DNA of 64,000 bases from DASZFV01 sp035549075. Its GTDB lineage: Bacteria > Myxococcota_A > Polyangia > Fen-1088. The position numbers and the translations under genes were made by a program. The DNA lies in NCBI GenBank assembly GCA_035549075.1, contig DASZRT010000102.1, forward strand, positions 26,840 to 90,839, given 5' to 3'. Shown one piece after another: positions 53,232-62,303 of this stretch (position 1 is its first letter; each line of letters starts with the position of its first letter). The notes beneath the pieces are model-generated. The model had not been told where the DNA came from and made no database searches. It worked only from the letters and a program-made list of their open reading frames with translations.

Positions 53232-55217
53232 ATGCGTCGGATGTCGTTGGTCGCGCTCGGTAGCTTCGCCCTCGCGCCTCTGTTTGCGTCGGCGTGCAAC
53301 CCCGATTCGTCGTCGATGACGACCTCGGGCGTGGCACCCAACCTCGACGCCCCGTCGGTCGTGGGCCACGCGCCCGCGCAGGCCTCGTCGCCGACGTCGA
53401 CGTCGCTGCCGCCGCCGCGCGAGGTGCCGCTGCCCGACCTCTCGTCGACGCCGGGCACGACGCCCGGTCTGCTCGCGCCCATCAAGCGCACGCCCATGCA
53501 GGCGCGCCCGATCTCGGGCGGCACGCTGCGCGTCCTCTCCGACGGCCACACGGCCGTCGCCGCCGACTCCGATCGCGACCAGGTCTACATCGTCGATCTC
53601 AAGGCGAACAAGCTGCTCAACACGATCGCGCTTCAGCCCGGCGACGAGCCCGGCCGCGTCGTCGAGGACGCCGCGGGCCGCGTGCACGTCGCGCTCCGCG
53701 GCGGCGGCGCCGTCGCGACGATCGATCCGACGCGCGCGACGATCCTCGCGCGGCGCGCGCTGTGCGCGGCGCCGCGCGGCCTCGCCGTCGACGCCAAGAC
53801 CGACACGCTCCACGTCGCGTGCACGGGCGGCGAGCTGGTCTCGATCGCGACCGAGCCGACGACGACCACGCCCAGCCGCGTGCTCGAGCTCGACCGCGAC
53901 CTGCGCGACGTCGTCGTCAAAGGCGACAAGCTCGCCGTGTCGCGCTTCCGCTCGGCGAACGTGCTCATCGTCAACGCCGACGGCAAACCGGAGAGCAACA
54001 TTCAGCTGCCCGACAACGCCCTTCGCATGCAAGCCGACGTCGCGTGGCGCCTCATCGACGGCCCGGGCGACTCGGCGCTCATGGTTCACGAGCGCGGCCA
54101 AGAGTCGCCCGTGAGCACGAGCCCCGGCGGCTACGGCTTCAACAAGACGTGCAACGGCAGCATCGTCGACTCGGCGATGTCGGTCATCGACGTCAGCCCC
54201 ACGGGCGGGTCCAGCGTCACGTCGTCGGCGACGCTGCAGGACGCGATCGTCGGCGCCGACATCGCGCTGTCGCCCGACGGCTCGCAGTACGCCGTCGTCT
54301 CGATCGCGGGCGCCGACCAAGGCACGTCGGTGCAGTTCTTCAACGTGCAGGACAACTCGTCGCCGTTCGGCTTCGACTGCGAGACGGCGACGGCGCCGCA
54401 CGCGCCCGACGCGACCAGCGGAGACGCCGGCGACGACTCGTCGCTGCCGGCGCCCAGCGACTACCTGCCGCCCTCGGGTGAGATCGTCGCCATCGCCTAC
54501 GACAAGCGCGGCAACGTCGTCGTGCAGACGCGCGAGCCCGCGACGCTGCAGGTGCTCACGCAGAGGGTGGACCGCATCGCGCTGTCGAACGATTCGCGCT
54601 TCGACGCCGGCCACCAGCTGTTCCACACGGCGACGAAGAACCGCATCGCCTGCGTCTCGTGCCACCCCGAGGGCGGCGAGGACGGCCGCGTGTGGTTGTT
54701 CTCGGGCCTCTCGGCCGGCGGCGTCCGCCGCACGCAGTCGCTCCGCGGCGGCATCATGAACACGGCGCCGTTCCACTGGAACGGCGACCAGCAGAACTTC
54801 GGCTCGCTCATGCACCAGGTCTTCGAGACGCGCATGGGCGGCGACACGGCCGACGACGCGCGCGTCGCTTCGCTCGCGAGCTGGGTCAACCAGATCCCGA
54901 CGATCGCCGTCTCGGCGTGGGCGCCGGACGACCAGATCGCGCGCGGCAAGACGCTCTTCACGAGCTCGGGATGCAACGTCTGCCACGCGGGCGCCGACTT
55001 CACCAACAACCAGAACGTCGACGTCGGCACGCAGGGCCAGTTCCAGGTGCCGCAGCTCCACGGCCTCGGCTTCCGCGCGCCGTACATGCACACGGGCTGC
55101 GCGCAGGACCTGCGCGCGCGCTTCACGAGCGACTGCGGCGGCGCCACCCACGGCAACGTCAGCGGCCTCTCCGAGACGCAGATCGGTGATCTGATCGCGT
55201 ACCTCGACACGCTCTGA
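53232..55217 (+). CDS. exported protein with beta-propeller-like domain and two CxxCH haem sites
   Basis: A 661-residue lipoprotein (lipobox FASAC) preceded by a GGAGGA ribosome site, which fixes ATG 53232. The N-terminal two thirds show YVTN/YncE-like propeller blades (DGHTAVAADSDRDQVYIVDL, KANKLLNTIALQPGDEPG, DIALSPDGSQYAVVSI). The C-terminal third is a di-haem cytochrome-c-peroxidase/MauG-like region: CVSCH (NRIACVSCHPEGGEDGR), a SLRGGIMNTAPFHWNGD segment, then CNVCH (SGCNVCHAGADFTN) and RAPYMHTGCAQDL. It is likely an electron-transfer or peroxidase protein on the cell surface. Its stop overlaps the next start by one base. Confidence 0.78.
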   Translation: MRRMSLVALGSFALAPLFASACNPDSSSMTTSGVAPNLDAPSVVGHAPAQASSPTSTSLPPPREVPLPDLSSTPGTTPGLLAPIKRTPMQARPISGGTLRVLSDGHTAVAADSDRDQVYIVDLKANKLLNTIALQPGDEPGRVVEDAAGRVHVALRGGGAVATIDPTRATILARRALCAAPRGLAVDAKTDTLHVACTGGELVSIATEPTTTTPSRVLELDRDLRDVVVKGDKLAVSRFRSANVLIVNADGKPESNIQLPDNALRMQADVAWRLIDGPGDSALMVHERGQESPVSTSPGGYGFNKTCNGSIVDSAMSVIDVSPTGGSSVTSSATLQDAIVGADIALSPDGSQYAVVSIAGADQGTSVQFFNVQDNSSPFGFDCETATAPHAPDATSGDAGDDSSLPAPSDYLPPSGEIVAIAYDKRGNVVVQTREPATLQVLTQRVDRIALSNDSRFDAGHQLFHTATKNRIACVSCHPEGGEDGRVWLFSGLSAGGVRRTQSLRGGIMNTAPFHWNGDQQNFGSLMHQVFETRMGGDTADDARVASLASWVNQIPTIAVSAWAPDDQIARGKTLFTSSGCNVCHAGADFTNNQNVDVGTQGQFQVPQLHGLGFRAPYMHTGCAQDLRARFTSDCGGATHGNVSGLSETQIGDLIAYLDTL

Positions 55218-58200
55218 TGCGCGGCCGTATCGCCGTCGCGATCGCGATCGCGCTCGCGACGGGTTGCTCGGGCGGCGGTCGACACACCGTCGACGCCGAC
55301 GCCGATGCCGGCCCCGCGTCGGACGCCGACGGGCCTCCGACGAACGTCTTCGAGACGCAGCCGCCGCCGCCCACGGACGCGCGCGACGCCGACGCGGGCG
55401 ACACGAAGAGCGATCGCGGCGTCGATGCCGACGCCGGAGACGACGCCGACGCGCGCCCTGGCGACGCCATCGACACCGTCGTCGACATGAGCGACTCGTC
55501 GACCGACGCCCCGGCCATCCCCAACCTGTGCTCGATGAGCCTGGGAACGGTCACCGTGGACGGCGCCACCGTCTCGGGGACGACCTCGGGCGACAGCCGC
55601 AACGCATTCGTGAGCTGCAGCAACAACCTCGCGACCCCGGGCCCCGAGGCGGTCTACACCCTGAAGGTGAACGTCGCGGGCCTCGTCGAGGTTCGCGTCG
55701 ACACGGCGCAGGTCGTCGCCCTCGCGCTTCGCCGCGGCTGTGCCGACGGCGTCTCGGAGATCGCCTGTGGGACGTCGGGGCCGGCGCAAGGCGCGGTCAT
55801 GGATGGCGGCGCCGCCGGAGCTCCGTCCTTCGACGCGTCCTCCGGGTCGGGTGGGGCCGCGGGCGGCGGCGGGTTCGACGCCGCGGTCTCCGACGCCGCT
55901 CCCGTGGCCGACGCTTCGTCGAATGACGGCACGCTCCCGCTCACGACCGTCATTCGCGCGCGGCTCGCCGCGGGGACGTACACGATCCTCGTCGACCAGA
56001 CGTTCGCCTTCGATCCGCACACGGTCTACGAGCTGTCGGCGCGCTCCGTCGCGCCCGCGGCGAACGCGAGCTGCGCGACGCCGACCGCGATCTCGGGCCC
56101 CGTCACGCTCAACAACCAGGACATCAGCCTCGCGACGACGTCGTCGGTCGCCTGCGGGTCGACGCCCGGCCCGGCTCTCTATTACGCCGTGGGCGTGCCC
56201 TCGGGCCAGCGTCTCACGGTGCGCGCGACGCCGCACTTCGGCGGGCCGTCGTGGATGCCGCGCCTCGCGGCGTTCACGGCGTGCGACGCGTCCACCTGCC
56301 TCGCGCAGGGCCATACGTCGTCGGGCACGACGCAGCAGCTCGACTGGAGCAACAACGGCCCCGACTGGCGCCTCGTGCTGTTCTCGATCTCGTCGGACAC
56401 GAGCACGGCGGGCGCGATGTTCGATCTCGTCGTCGGCATCGCCAATCAGCTCTCGACCTGTGGCCGGCCCACGGCGGTCGTCGACGGCACGGTCATCCTG
56501 GGCCAAGACCTGCGGCAGTCGGCGCCGCCCGATCAGACGGCCTGCAACGGCGCGACCGATCACGCCCTGTTCTACGCGGCGCAGGTGCTGCCGAAGCAGA
56601 CGCTCACGGTGTCGGCTCTCGGGAGCAGCTCGCAGAACGTGTTCACGTCGCCGGCTTCGCTCGCGATTCGCGAGGCGTGCAACTCGCAGTGCCAGGGCAC
56701 GAGCAACCCCGCGACGTTCACCAACACGACCGACGACATCGAGACCGTCATCATCGAGGCCTCGTCCGTCAACTTCGGGAGCGACACGACCTTCGACCTG
56801 CACGTGTCGCTGCCGCTGCCGCCGGCGGAGATCGACGTCATCGCCGGGCAGGACCTCGTGACGACCGAGGCCGGCGGCACGGCGACCTTCCAGGTCAAGC
56901 TCGGCTCGCCTCCGACGGCGGACGTCACGATCCCGCTCGCGAGCGACACGCCGACCGAGGGCAAGGCGTCGCCCGCCTCGCTCGTGTTCACGGCGACGAA
57001 CTGGGACCAACCGCAGACGGTCACCGTCACGGGCGTCGACGACACCGTCTCCGACGGCGCGCGGCCTTACTTGGTCGTCACGGGCGCGGCCACGAGCGCC
57101 GATCCCCGCTACGACGGGCTCGATTCGCCCGACGTCCCCGTGACGAACCTCGACGACGATCCGGGCATCGAGGTCGTGGGCGGCGCCTCGCTCGTGACGA
57201 CCGAGTGGGGCGGCCAAGCGACGTTTCAGGTGCGCCTCAACCACGCGCCGACGGCGACCGTCCACCTGCCCATCGCGAGCAGCGATCTCAAAGAGGGCAC
57301 GGTCGACGTGTCCGAGCTCATTTTCACGCCCACCGATTGGAGCGCGCTCAAGACCGTCACGCTCACGGGCGTCGACGACTCGGTCGTCGACGGCGCGAAG
57401 GCCTACACGATCACGCTCGGGCCCTCGACGAGCGCCGACCCCGTCTACGCGAACCTCGATCCGCCCGACCTCGTCGCGCACAACCGCGACGACGACTTCG
57501 GCACCGTGTCGCCGAGGCTGCTGAGCGGCTCGCACTCTTGCGGCTTCGCGAGCCACCAGACCGTCGTCGTCGACGACTTCGGAACGCTCTACGTCGCGGC
57601 GCCTTGCGACGACGGCATCCTCGTCTTCACGAGCGCCGACGGCGGCGCGACTTTTTCCGGGCCGACGACCATTCCCGACTCGACGAACATCGGCAACCTG
57701 CAGATCGCGTCGGGCCGAGGCGGCGTCGTCTACCTCGCCTACACGTCCTCCGTCGCGGGCGTGCAGCTCACGATCACGCGCGACGGCGGCGCCTCGTGGT
57801 CGCCCGCACAAACGCTCGTCGCGGCACCGACCGCCGGGTTCTTCCAGGGCAACGTGCGCGTCGCGGCGGCGGGTGACACGGTGCTGGTCGCCTACGGGAA
57901 CACCTCGGGCAGCAACATGCCGTCGTCGCGCCTGTGGCGCAGCACGAACGCCGGCCGCTCGTTCGGGACGCCGATGCCGGTGAACGCGAACGACGTCCAG
58001 GTCGCGCTGCGCCCCGACGGCCAGACGGCATGGCTCATCGCCGACAACGTGCTCGAGAAGAGCACCGACGCGGGCGTGAGCTTCACGCCCATCGGGACGT
58101 TGACCTTCGACACGTCGATCGCGACGTTCACCGACACGCAGCTGATCGCCGTGGCCTTCTCGGAGATCGGGGTCATCGATTTTTCGGGCGCCGGCGGCGG

Positions 58201-58531
58201 CGCCAGCGGGGCGGACGGCGGCTCCGACGCGTCGGCCGGCGGCGTCGACGCCGGCCTCCCGACGCCTCAGTTCATCTTCCCGTCGGTCAACAACCTCTCG
58301 GATCTCGCCCCCGTCGATCCGCCGGGCAACATCCTCGTCCTCGGCACTTCGCCGACGACGGGGGCGCTTTCGGTCTCGCGCATCGAGATCGCCACGTCGT
58401 CCTTCACCGACACGGTGACCATCGGCCCGCCGCCGAGCACGTCGGCGCTCGCCGTGCTGTCGCCGAAGGTCGTCGGCACCGTGTTCACGTCCGGCAACTT
58501 GCTCTTGTTCGCGTCTACGACGCCGCCGTGA
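55217..58531 (+). CDS. large surface lipoprotein with Calx-beta-like repeats and BNR-type propeller
   Basis: A 1104-residue lipoprotein (lipobox LATGC) with an Asp/Ala-rich linker (repeated DADA). The N-terminal half has PPC-like all-beta domains. Two Calx-beta-like repeats follow: each has V-x-GQDLVTTEAGGTATFQVKL or GGASLVTTEWGGQATFQVRL, VFTATNWDQPQTVTVTGVDD or its counterpart, and an LDDD end. The C-terminus has Asp-box/BNR-like strands typical of sialidase or exo-alpha propellers (SADGGATFSG, RDGGASWSPAQ, STNAGRSFG, STDAGVSF). Probably an adhesin or surface-binding protein. TGATG coupling to the haem protein suggests they work together. The final 17 bases overlap the opposite gene. Confidence 0.72.
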   Translation: MRGRIAVAIAIALATGCSGGGRHTVDADADAGPASDADGPPTNVFETQPPPPTDARDADAGDTKSDRGVDADAGDDADARPGDAIDTVVDMSDSSTDAPAIPNLCSMSLGTVTVDGATVSGTTSGDSRNAFVSCSNNLATPGPEAVYTLKVNVAGLVEVRVDTAQVVALALRRGCADGVSEIACGTSGPAQGAVMDGGAAGAPSFDASSGSGGAAGGGGFDAAVSDAAPVADASSNDGTLPLTTVIRARLAAGTYTILVDQTFAFDPHTVYELSARSVAPAANASCATPTAISGPVTLNNQDISLATTSSVACGSTPGPALYYAVGVPSGQRLTVRATPHFGGPSWMPRLAAFTACDASTCLAQGHTSSGTTQQLDWSNNGPDWRLVLFSISSDTSTAGAMFDLVVGIANQLSTCGRPTAVVDGTVILGQDLRQSAPPDQTACNGATDHALFYAAQVLPKQTLTVSALGSSSQNVFTSPASLAIREACNSQCQGTSNPATFTNTTDDIETVIIEASSVNFGSDTTFDLHVSLPLPPAEIDVIAGQDLVTTEAGGTATFQVKLGSPPTADVTIPLASDTPTEGKASPASLVFTATNWDQPQTVTVTGVDDTVSDGARPYLVVTGAATSADPRYDGLDSPDVPVTNLDDDPGIEVVGGASLVTTEWGGQATFQVRLNHAPTATVHLPIASSDLKEGTVDVSELIFTPTDWSALKTVTLTGVDDSVVDGAKAYTITLGPSTSADPVYANLDPPDLVAHNRDDDFGTVSPRLLSGSHSCGFASHQTVVVDDFGTLYVAAPCDDGILVFTSADGGATFSGPTTIPDSTNIGNLQIASGRGGVVYLAYTSSVAGVQLTITRDGGASWSPAQTLVAAPTAGFFQGNVRVAAAGDTVLVAYGNTSGSNMPSSRLWRSTNAGRSFGTPMPVNANDVQVALRPDGQTAWLIADNVLEKSTDAGVSFTPIGTLTFDTSIATFTDTQLIAVAFSEIGVIDFSGAGGGASGADGGSDASAGGVDAGLPTPQFIFPSVNNLSDLAPVDPPGNILVLGTSPTTGALSVSRIEIATSSFTDTVTIGPPPSTSALAVLSPKVVGTVFTSGNLLLFASTTPP

Positions 58532-59543
58532 CGTCGACGGCCGCGTCGAGCGCGCCTCCGTCGGCGGCGTCATCCGATGCGGCTCCGTCCGCCGCGTCCG
58601 CCGAGCTGGCGTCCGCGCCGTCGGTGGCCGCGTCGCCCGTCTCGCCGCCAGCGCCGCAATCGGCCGCGACGCCGACGTTGGCGGCCGTCGTGAACGTCGC
58701 GCTCGCGCCCGCGGCGAGCGGCGCGCCGAACGCGTCGGCGACGCCCGGATCGACGGTGACCGTGAGCTTCTTGCCGGGCGGCCACGCGCCGAGGCAATCG
58801 GCCGGCACGACGAACCAGCGCAGCACGACGCTCGCGTCGCCGATGATCTTGTAGGGGACGTCGACGCCCGCGTCGTCGCGGACGTGCACGCTCGGGCTCG
58901 TCGTGGGCGCGGGCGGCAACCGGTTCGAGAACACGAGCGGCACCTGGAACGAGCCCGAGACGGGCGTCGAAGGCACGGTGACCGTGACGGCGAACGCCGA
59001 CGTCTGCACGTCGATCGTCGGCGGCGCGTTCGCCGCCTCGCCGTAGACGCTGGCCAGGTGCGCGCGATCGAGCGTGAACGTCACGACGTCGCCCGCGCGG
59101 ACGCCCGCCGGCGCGAAGCGGCCGTAGACGTACGACGTGTTGCCGCCGTAGCTCGGGACGCTGTTGTACTGGACGGTCATCGGGTAGGGGCCGTCGGCGG
59201 CGCGCTCTTTCCAGGACACCGTGACGGGCGGGTTGCTCTTGGGCCGCGTCATCGTCGTGCCGTTGTCGTCGTAGATGTCCTCGACGAGCGAGCCGTCGAT
59301 GCGCCGATCGAAGACGAAGTCGACCTCGTCGACGTAGGGCGGCGCCGACGACGCGACGCCGGGCGTGTTGTCCGTGGCCCAGACGAGCGACGTCATGCTG
59401 CCCGAGGTCCAGTACACCTCGAGCAGCACGGGCGAACCGTGCGGCGCCGGCGTGCCGCCGCAGGCCGCGAGGCCGCTCGACGCGAAGGCGGCCACGAGCC
59501 CGAACCAACGCGCGCGCGCGATCATCGGCGGCGTTTTTATCAC
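58515..59543 (-). CDS. surface lipoprotein with Ala/Asp-rich tail
   Basis: A 342-residue lipoprotein (FGLVAAFASSGLAAC); ATG 59525 is an alternative start. The body resembles tandem Big_5-like beta domains: VDEVDFVFDRRIDGSLVED, GDVVTFTLDRAHLASVYGE, KKLTVTVDPGVADAFG. This is the arrangement used by bacterial SbsA-type Ig-like proteins. The last 45 residues are a low-complexity Asp/Ala/Gly tail. The 3' end overlaps the convergent 55217-58531 gene by 17 bases. Function unknown. Confidence 0.7.
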   Translation of the reverse strand: MIKTPPMIARARWFGLVAAFASSGLAACGGTPAPHGSPVLLEVYWTSGSMTSLVWATDNTPGVASSAPPYVDEVDFVFDRRIDGSLVEDIYDDNGTTMTRPKSNPPVTVSWKERAADGPYPMTVQYNSVPSYGGNTSYVYGRFAPAGVRAGDVVTFTLDRAHLASVYGEAANAPPTIDVQTSAFAVTVTVPSTPVSGSFQVPLVFSNRLPPAPTTSPSVHVRDDAGVDVPYKIIGDASVVLRWFVVPADCLGAWPPGKKLTVTVDPGVADAFGAPLAAGASATFTTAANVGVAADCGAGGETGDAATDGADASSADAADGAASDDAADGGALDAAVDVTAAS

Positions 59544-59585
59544 GGGCGTTCGGCACCCGCGCGAACTGCGCTATTTTCGCGCGCC

Positions 59586-60392
59586 GTGAGCCCGCCCGCG
59601 CCCATCGCCATCACCGACGCGGGCGACGTGCGCCTCGCCGACTACCGCGCGCTCAAAGAGCGCCACCTCAACGACGAAGGCGGCCGCTTCGTCGCCGAGG
59701 GCGAGCGCGTCGTGCGGCGGCTCCTCGCGAGCCCCTTGCGCGTGCTCTCCGTCGTCGTGACCGAGCCGCGCCTGCGCGCGATGAGCGACGCCCTCGCCGA
59801 CGCAGCGGCGCACGGCGCCACCTTCCCCGTCTACGTGGTGACGCCGGCGGTGCTCGACACGATCGTCGGCTTCCACGTGCACCGCGGCTGCCTCGCCGTC
59901 GGCAAGCGGCCTTCCACCGCCGACCTTCCCGCGGGCGCGCGCCGCCTCGTCGTGCTCGAGGACCTCGTCGACGTCGACAACCTCGGCGCCATCGCGCGCA
60001 ACGCCGCCGCCTTCGGCGTCGACGCGCTCGTGCTGTCCCCCCGCTGCGCCGATCCGTTCTACCGCAAGGCGATCCGCGTCGCCCTCGGCGGCATCTTCGC
60101 GCTGCCCGTCGTGCGCCTTTCCCGCTGGCCCGAAGGCCTCGACGACCTGCGCGCGCGCGGCTTCGCGCTCGTCGCCGCCGTCGTCGCCCCCGACGCGACA
60201 CCGCTGCCGCGATTCCGCGCGCCCGAACGCTGGGCGCTGCTCCTCGGCTCCGAAGGTCCCGGACTCTCGCCGGGCGCCGTCGCCCGCTGCGACCACCGCG
60301 TCACGATCCCCATGTCGGCGTCCCCCGGCGCCGATTCGCTCAACGTCGCCACCGCGGGCGCCGTGTTGTTGTACGGCCTCACGCGCGCGTGA
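59586..60392 (+). CDS. SpoU/TrmH family RNA 2'-O-methyltransferase
   Basis: A 268-residue SPOUT methyltransferase modifying a ribose in rRNA or tRNA. An N-terminal substrate-binding domain (ERHLNDEGGRFVAEGERVVRRLL) precedes the knotted SAM domain with all three motifs: motif 1 DNLGAIARNAAAFGVDAL, motif 2 WALLLGSEGPGLSP, motif 3 IPMSASPGADSLNVATAGAV. Start GTG 59586 is used because it follows directly the divergent lipoprotein start region; the longer frame is antisense to that gene. The stop abuts the mutM stop. Confidence 0.85.
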   Translation: MSPPAPIAITDAGDVRLADYRALKERHLNDEGGRFVAEGERVVRRLLASPLRVLSVVVTEPRLRAMSDALADAAAHGATFPVYVVTPAVLDTIVGFHVHRGCLAVGKRPSTADLPAGARRLVVLEDLVDVDNLGAIARNAAAFGVDALVLSPRCADPFYRKAIRVALGGIFALPVVRLSRWPEGLDDLRARGFALVAAVVAPDATPLPRFRAPERWALLLGSEGPGLSPGAVARCDHRVTIPMSASPGADSLNVATAGAVLLYGLTRA

Positions 60393-61265
60393 TCAGCCGC
60401 CGGGCGGCAGCTTCGAGAAGTCGACGAAGAGCTTGCGGCCGGTCGGCTGGCAGTGCGGGCAGAAGCAGGCGTCGCCGTCGCCCACGCGCACGGCGCGGAT
60501 CGTCGTGCCGCACACCGGGCAGGGCTTGCCGTCGCGGCCGCGCACCGCGAGGAAGTCGCGGACCTTGATCTCGATGGGCTCGTCGCGCCGTCGGATCTCC
60601 TCGATCGCGCCCGCGAGCACGCGCGGGATCGCCGCGTACAGCGCGTCGATCTCGGCGGGCGCCAGCTTGTTGCAGAACGTCTTCGGGTGCAGCCTGGCCG
60701 CGAACAAGATCTCGTCGGCGTAGGCGTTGCCGATCGACGCAATGGCCGCCTTGTCCATCAGGAACATGCGCACCTGATCGCGCCGCTTCGCGATGAGGCG
60801 GCCGAAGGCCTCGCGCGTGAAGGCCGGCGTCGTCGGGTCGAGGCCCAGCTTGCCGTAGACGGGGATCTGCCCCTCGTCGGCGGCGGTCGCGACGTAGACC
60901 TTCCCCATGCGGCGATCGTCGAGGTACTGCAGCTCGGGGCCGTCCTCGAAGACGAGCGCGAGGCCCAGCGACACGGGATCTTTTTTCGGCCGCGGCGACG
61001 TCGACGTGGGATCGAGCAGCCGGTACTTCCCGACGAGCATGGCGTTGACGACGACGACGAGATCGCCCTCGAGCGCGAAGCGCAGGAAGTGCCCGCGGCG
61101 CCGCACCTGCTCGAGACGCCGGCCCACGAGGACGTCGGGGAACGGATCGCGCACCATGAGCCGCAGCACGAGCGGATCGCCCGTGCGCGCCGCCGCGATG
61201 CGCTTGCCGGCGACGGCGCGGGTCAGCACCTCCTCGACGTGGACGAGATCGGGCAGCTCCGGCAC
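60393..61265 (-). CDS. mutM: formamidopyrimidine-DNA glycosylase family protein
   Basis: A 290-residue Fpg/Nei glycosylase. The mature N-terminus is PELPDL (catalytic Pro after Met removal, followed by Glu), which decides GTG 61265 as the start. It has RRRGHFLRFAL, the H2TH region VRMFLMDKAAIASIGNAYADEILF, and a C-terminal zinc finger (PCPVCGTTIRAVRVG...FCPHCQPTGRK). It excises oxidised purines and nicks the strand. Nei-like substrate preference cannot be ruled out by eye. Divergent from a small membrane-protein gene by 45 bases. Confidence 0.88.
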   Translation of the reverse strand: MPELPDLVHVEEVLTRAVAGKRIAAARTGDPLVLRLMVRDPFPDVLVGRRLEQVRRRGHFLRFALEGDLVVVVNAMLVGKYRLLDPTSTSPRPKKDPVSLGLALVFEDGPELQYLDDRRMGKVYVATAADEGQIPVYGKLGLDPTTPAFTREAFGRLIAKRRDQVRMFLMDKAAIASIGNAYADEILFAARLHPKTFCNKLAPAEIDALYAAIPRVLAGAIEEIRRRDEPIEIKVRDFLAVRGRDGKPCPVCGTTIRAVRVGDGDACFCPHCQPTGRKLFVDFSKLPPGG

Positions 61266-61310
61266 GCGGACAGTCTGGCATTCGGGCGGAGCCAGGTCCA
61301 AACTGCCCTC

Positions 61311-61463
61311 ATGCCGATTCCCGCGATCCTCGCCATCATCGGCGCCGTCATCTTTGGCGTCGGGATGATTACGTTCGAGGTGCGCACGCTCCGCCGGCGC
61401 AAACGCAACATGAAGCACTGGGAGAACGACGAGCCTTTGGAAAAGGCCGGCGACTGGGACTAA
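61311..61463 (+). CDS. small membrane protein
   Basis: A 50-residue single-pass protein: a hydrophobic N-terminus (ILAIIGAVIFGVGMITF) followed by a basic RTLRRRKRNMKHW stretch and an acidic C-terminus. Amphipathic small proteins of this shape are common next to DNA repair genes without known role. Coding is supported by the stop just before repeat copy B and by GC3, but it is short. Confidence 0.5.
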   Translation: MPIPAILAIIGAVIFGVGMITFEVRTLRRRKRNMKHWENDEPLEKAGDWD

Positions 61464-61467
61464 TACG

Positions 61468-61598
61468 CGCGGGGGAGCTCGCGCGCGCGGGGGAGCTCGC
61501 TCCCCCGCGGGCCCCCTAAGATGTGCTCAATGAGTAAACCGGCGAGGCGAAGCCTCGCCTCCCGTCAACAAACGCGCTCGCTGCGCTCGCTCTGGGTC
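61468..61598 (-). repeat. dispersed structured repeat, copy B (inverted)
   Basis: Read on the minus strand, this matches copy A (39677-39786). It has AGAGCGAGCG-C-AGCGAGCG, GTTTG, hairpin GGCGAGGC-TTCG-CCTCGCC, ATCTTAGGGGG, CCCGCG, and a second hairpin GGGGGAGC-GA-GCTCCCCC. Relative to copy A the stems differ by paired changes (C:G to A:T in the first), so structure is conserved. The copy covers the first 26 codons of the gene at 61521. Confidence 0.7.
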
Positions 61599-62303
61599 AT
61601 TGCGATTTTCGGATCGGGAGCGGCGCTCGCCGGGCCGCCTTATGTGACGGACGATCCGGAGCCCGTGCCCGAGGGGCATTGGGAGGTCTATCTCGCGAGC
61701 GTTCATCAGGTGTCGCGCGCGGGCGTGTCGGGGGCGGCGCCGTTCGTCGATGCGAACTTCGGCGCCGGACCTGATTTGCAGCTCCACGCGCTCGTGCCGC
61801 TCGCTTACGAGCGCCCGTCGGGCGGGCCGACGTCGTTCGGCGTCGGGGACCTCGAGCTCGGCGTGAAGCTCCGCTTCGTGCAGGAGGGCGACGCGCGGCC
61901 GATGGTCGGCGTCTACCCCGCGTTCGATTTCCCGACGGGCGACGCGACGAAGGGCCTCGGCGCCGGTCACTGGCGCGCGTTCGTGCCCGTGTGGCTCATG
62001 AAGAGCTTCGGCATGTGGACCTCGTTCGCCGGTGCGGGCTACTGGATCGATCGCGGCGCGGGCCGCGAGAGCTCGTGGTACGCCGGGGCGACGCTGGTCC
62101 GCCGGCTCGCGGATCACGTCTCCGCGGGCGCCGAGCTGTTCGAGCAGACCGCGGCGCAGGTCGGCGATCGCAACAACTTCGGGTTCAACCTCGGCCTCAC
62201 GCTCGACGTGAACGAGGTGGACCACCTGCTGCTATCGGCCGGGCGAAGCCTCGTGGGCGACTCGCAGCTGCAGGCCTACGTCGGCTGGCAGCTCACGATC
62301 TGA
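61521..62303 (+). CDS. exported protein, outer-membrane-channel-like; N-terminus from a repeat
   Basis: A 260-residue protein. After an Arg-rich start comes a hydrophobic segment and signal cleavage site (IAIFGSGAALAG), then a beta-rich mature part with alternating aromatic/Gly strands (HWEVYLASVHQVSRAG, LQLHALVPLAYER, VGDLELGVKLRFVQE, AYVGWQLTI at the end). This is typical of a small outer-membrane transporter like the phenol_meta_deg or DUF3034-type channels. Residues 1 to about 26 are encoded by repeat copy B, so the original gene start may have been replaced; MSKPARRS (61530) is another start. It overlaps the opposite gene by 11 bases. Confidence 0.62.
   Translation: MCSMSKPARRSLASRQQTRSLRSLWVIAIFGSGAALAGPPYVTDDPEPVPEGHWEVYLASVHQVSRAGVSGAAPFVDANFGAGPDLQLHALVPLAYERPSGGPTSFGVGDLELGVKLRFVQEGDARPMVGVYPAFDFPTGDATKGLGAGHWRAFVPVWLMKSFGMWTSFAGAGYWIDRGAGRESSWYAGATLVRRLADHVSAGAELFEQTAAQVGDRNNFGFNLGLTLDVNEVDHLLLSAGRSLVGDSQLQAYVGWQLTI

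Noticed and set aside
54497..58573. A 1358-codon open frame on the minus strand
   Set aside because: It is antisense to two well-supported lipoprotein genes, is dominated by Arg/Ala/Asp/Gly with no domain, and exists because of high GC3. The same applies to 24334-26334 (+), 9339-11111 (+), 12103-13410 (+), 13280-15049 (+), 20768-22729 (+) and 50968-52395 (-).
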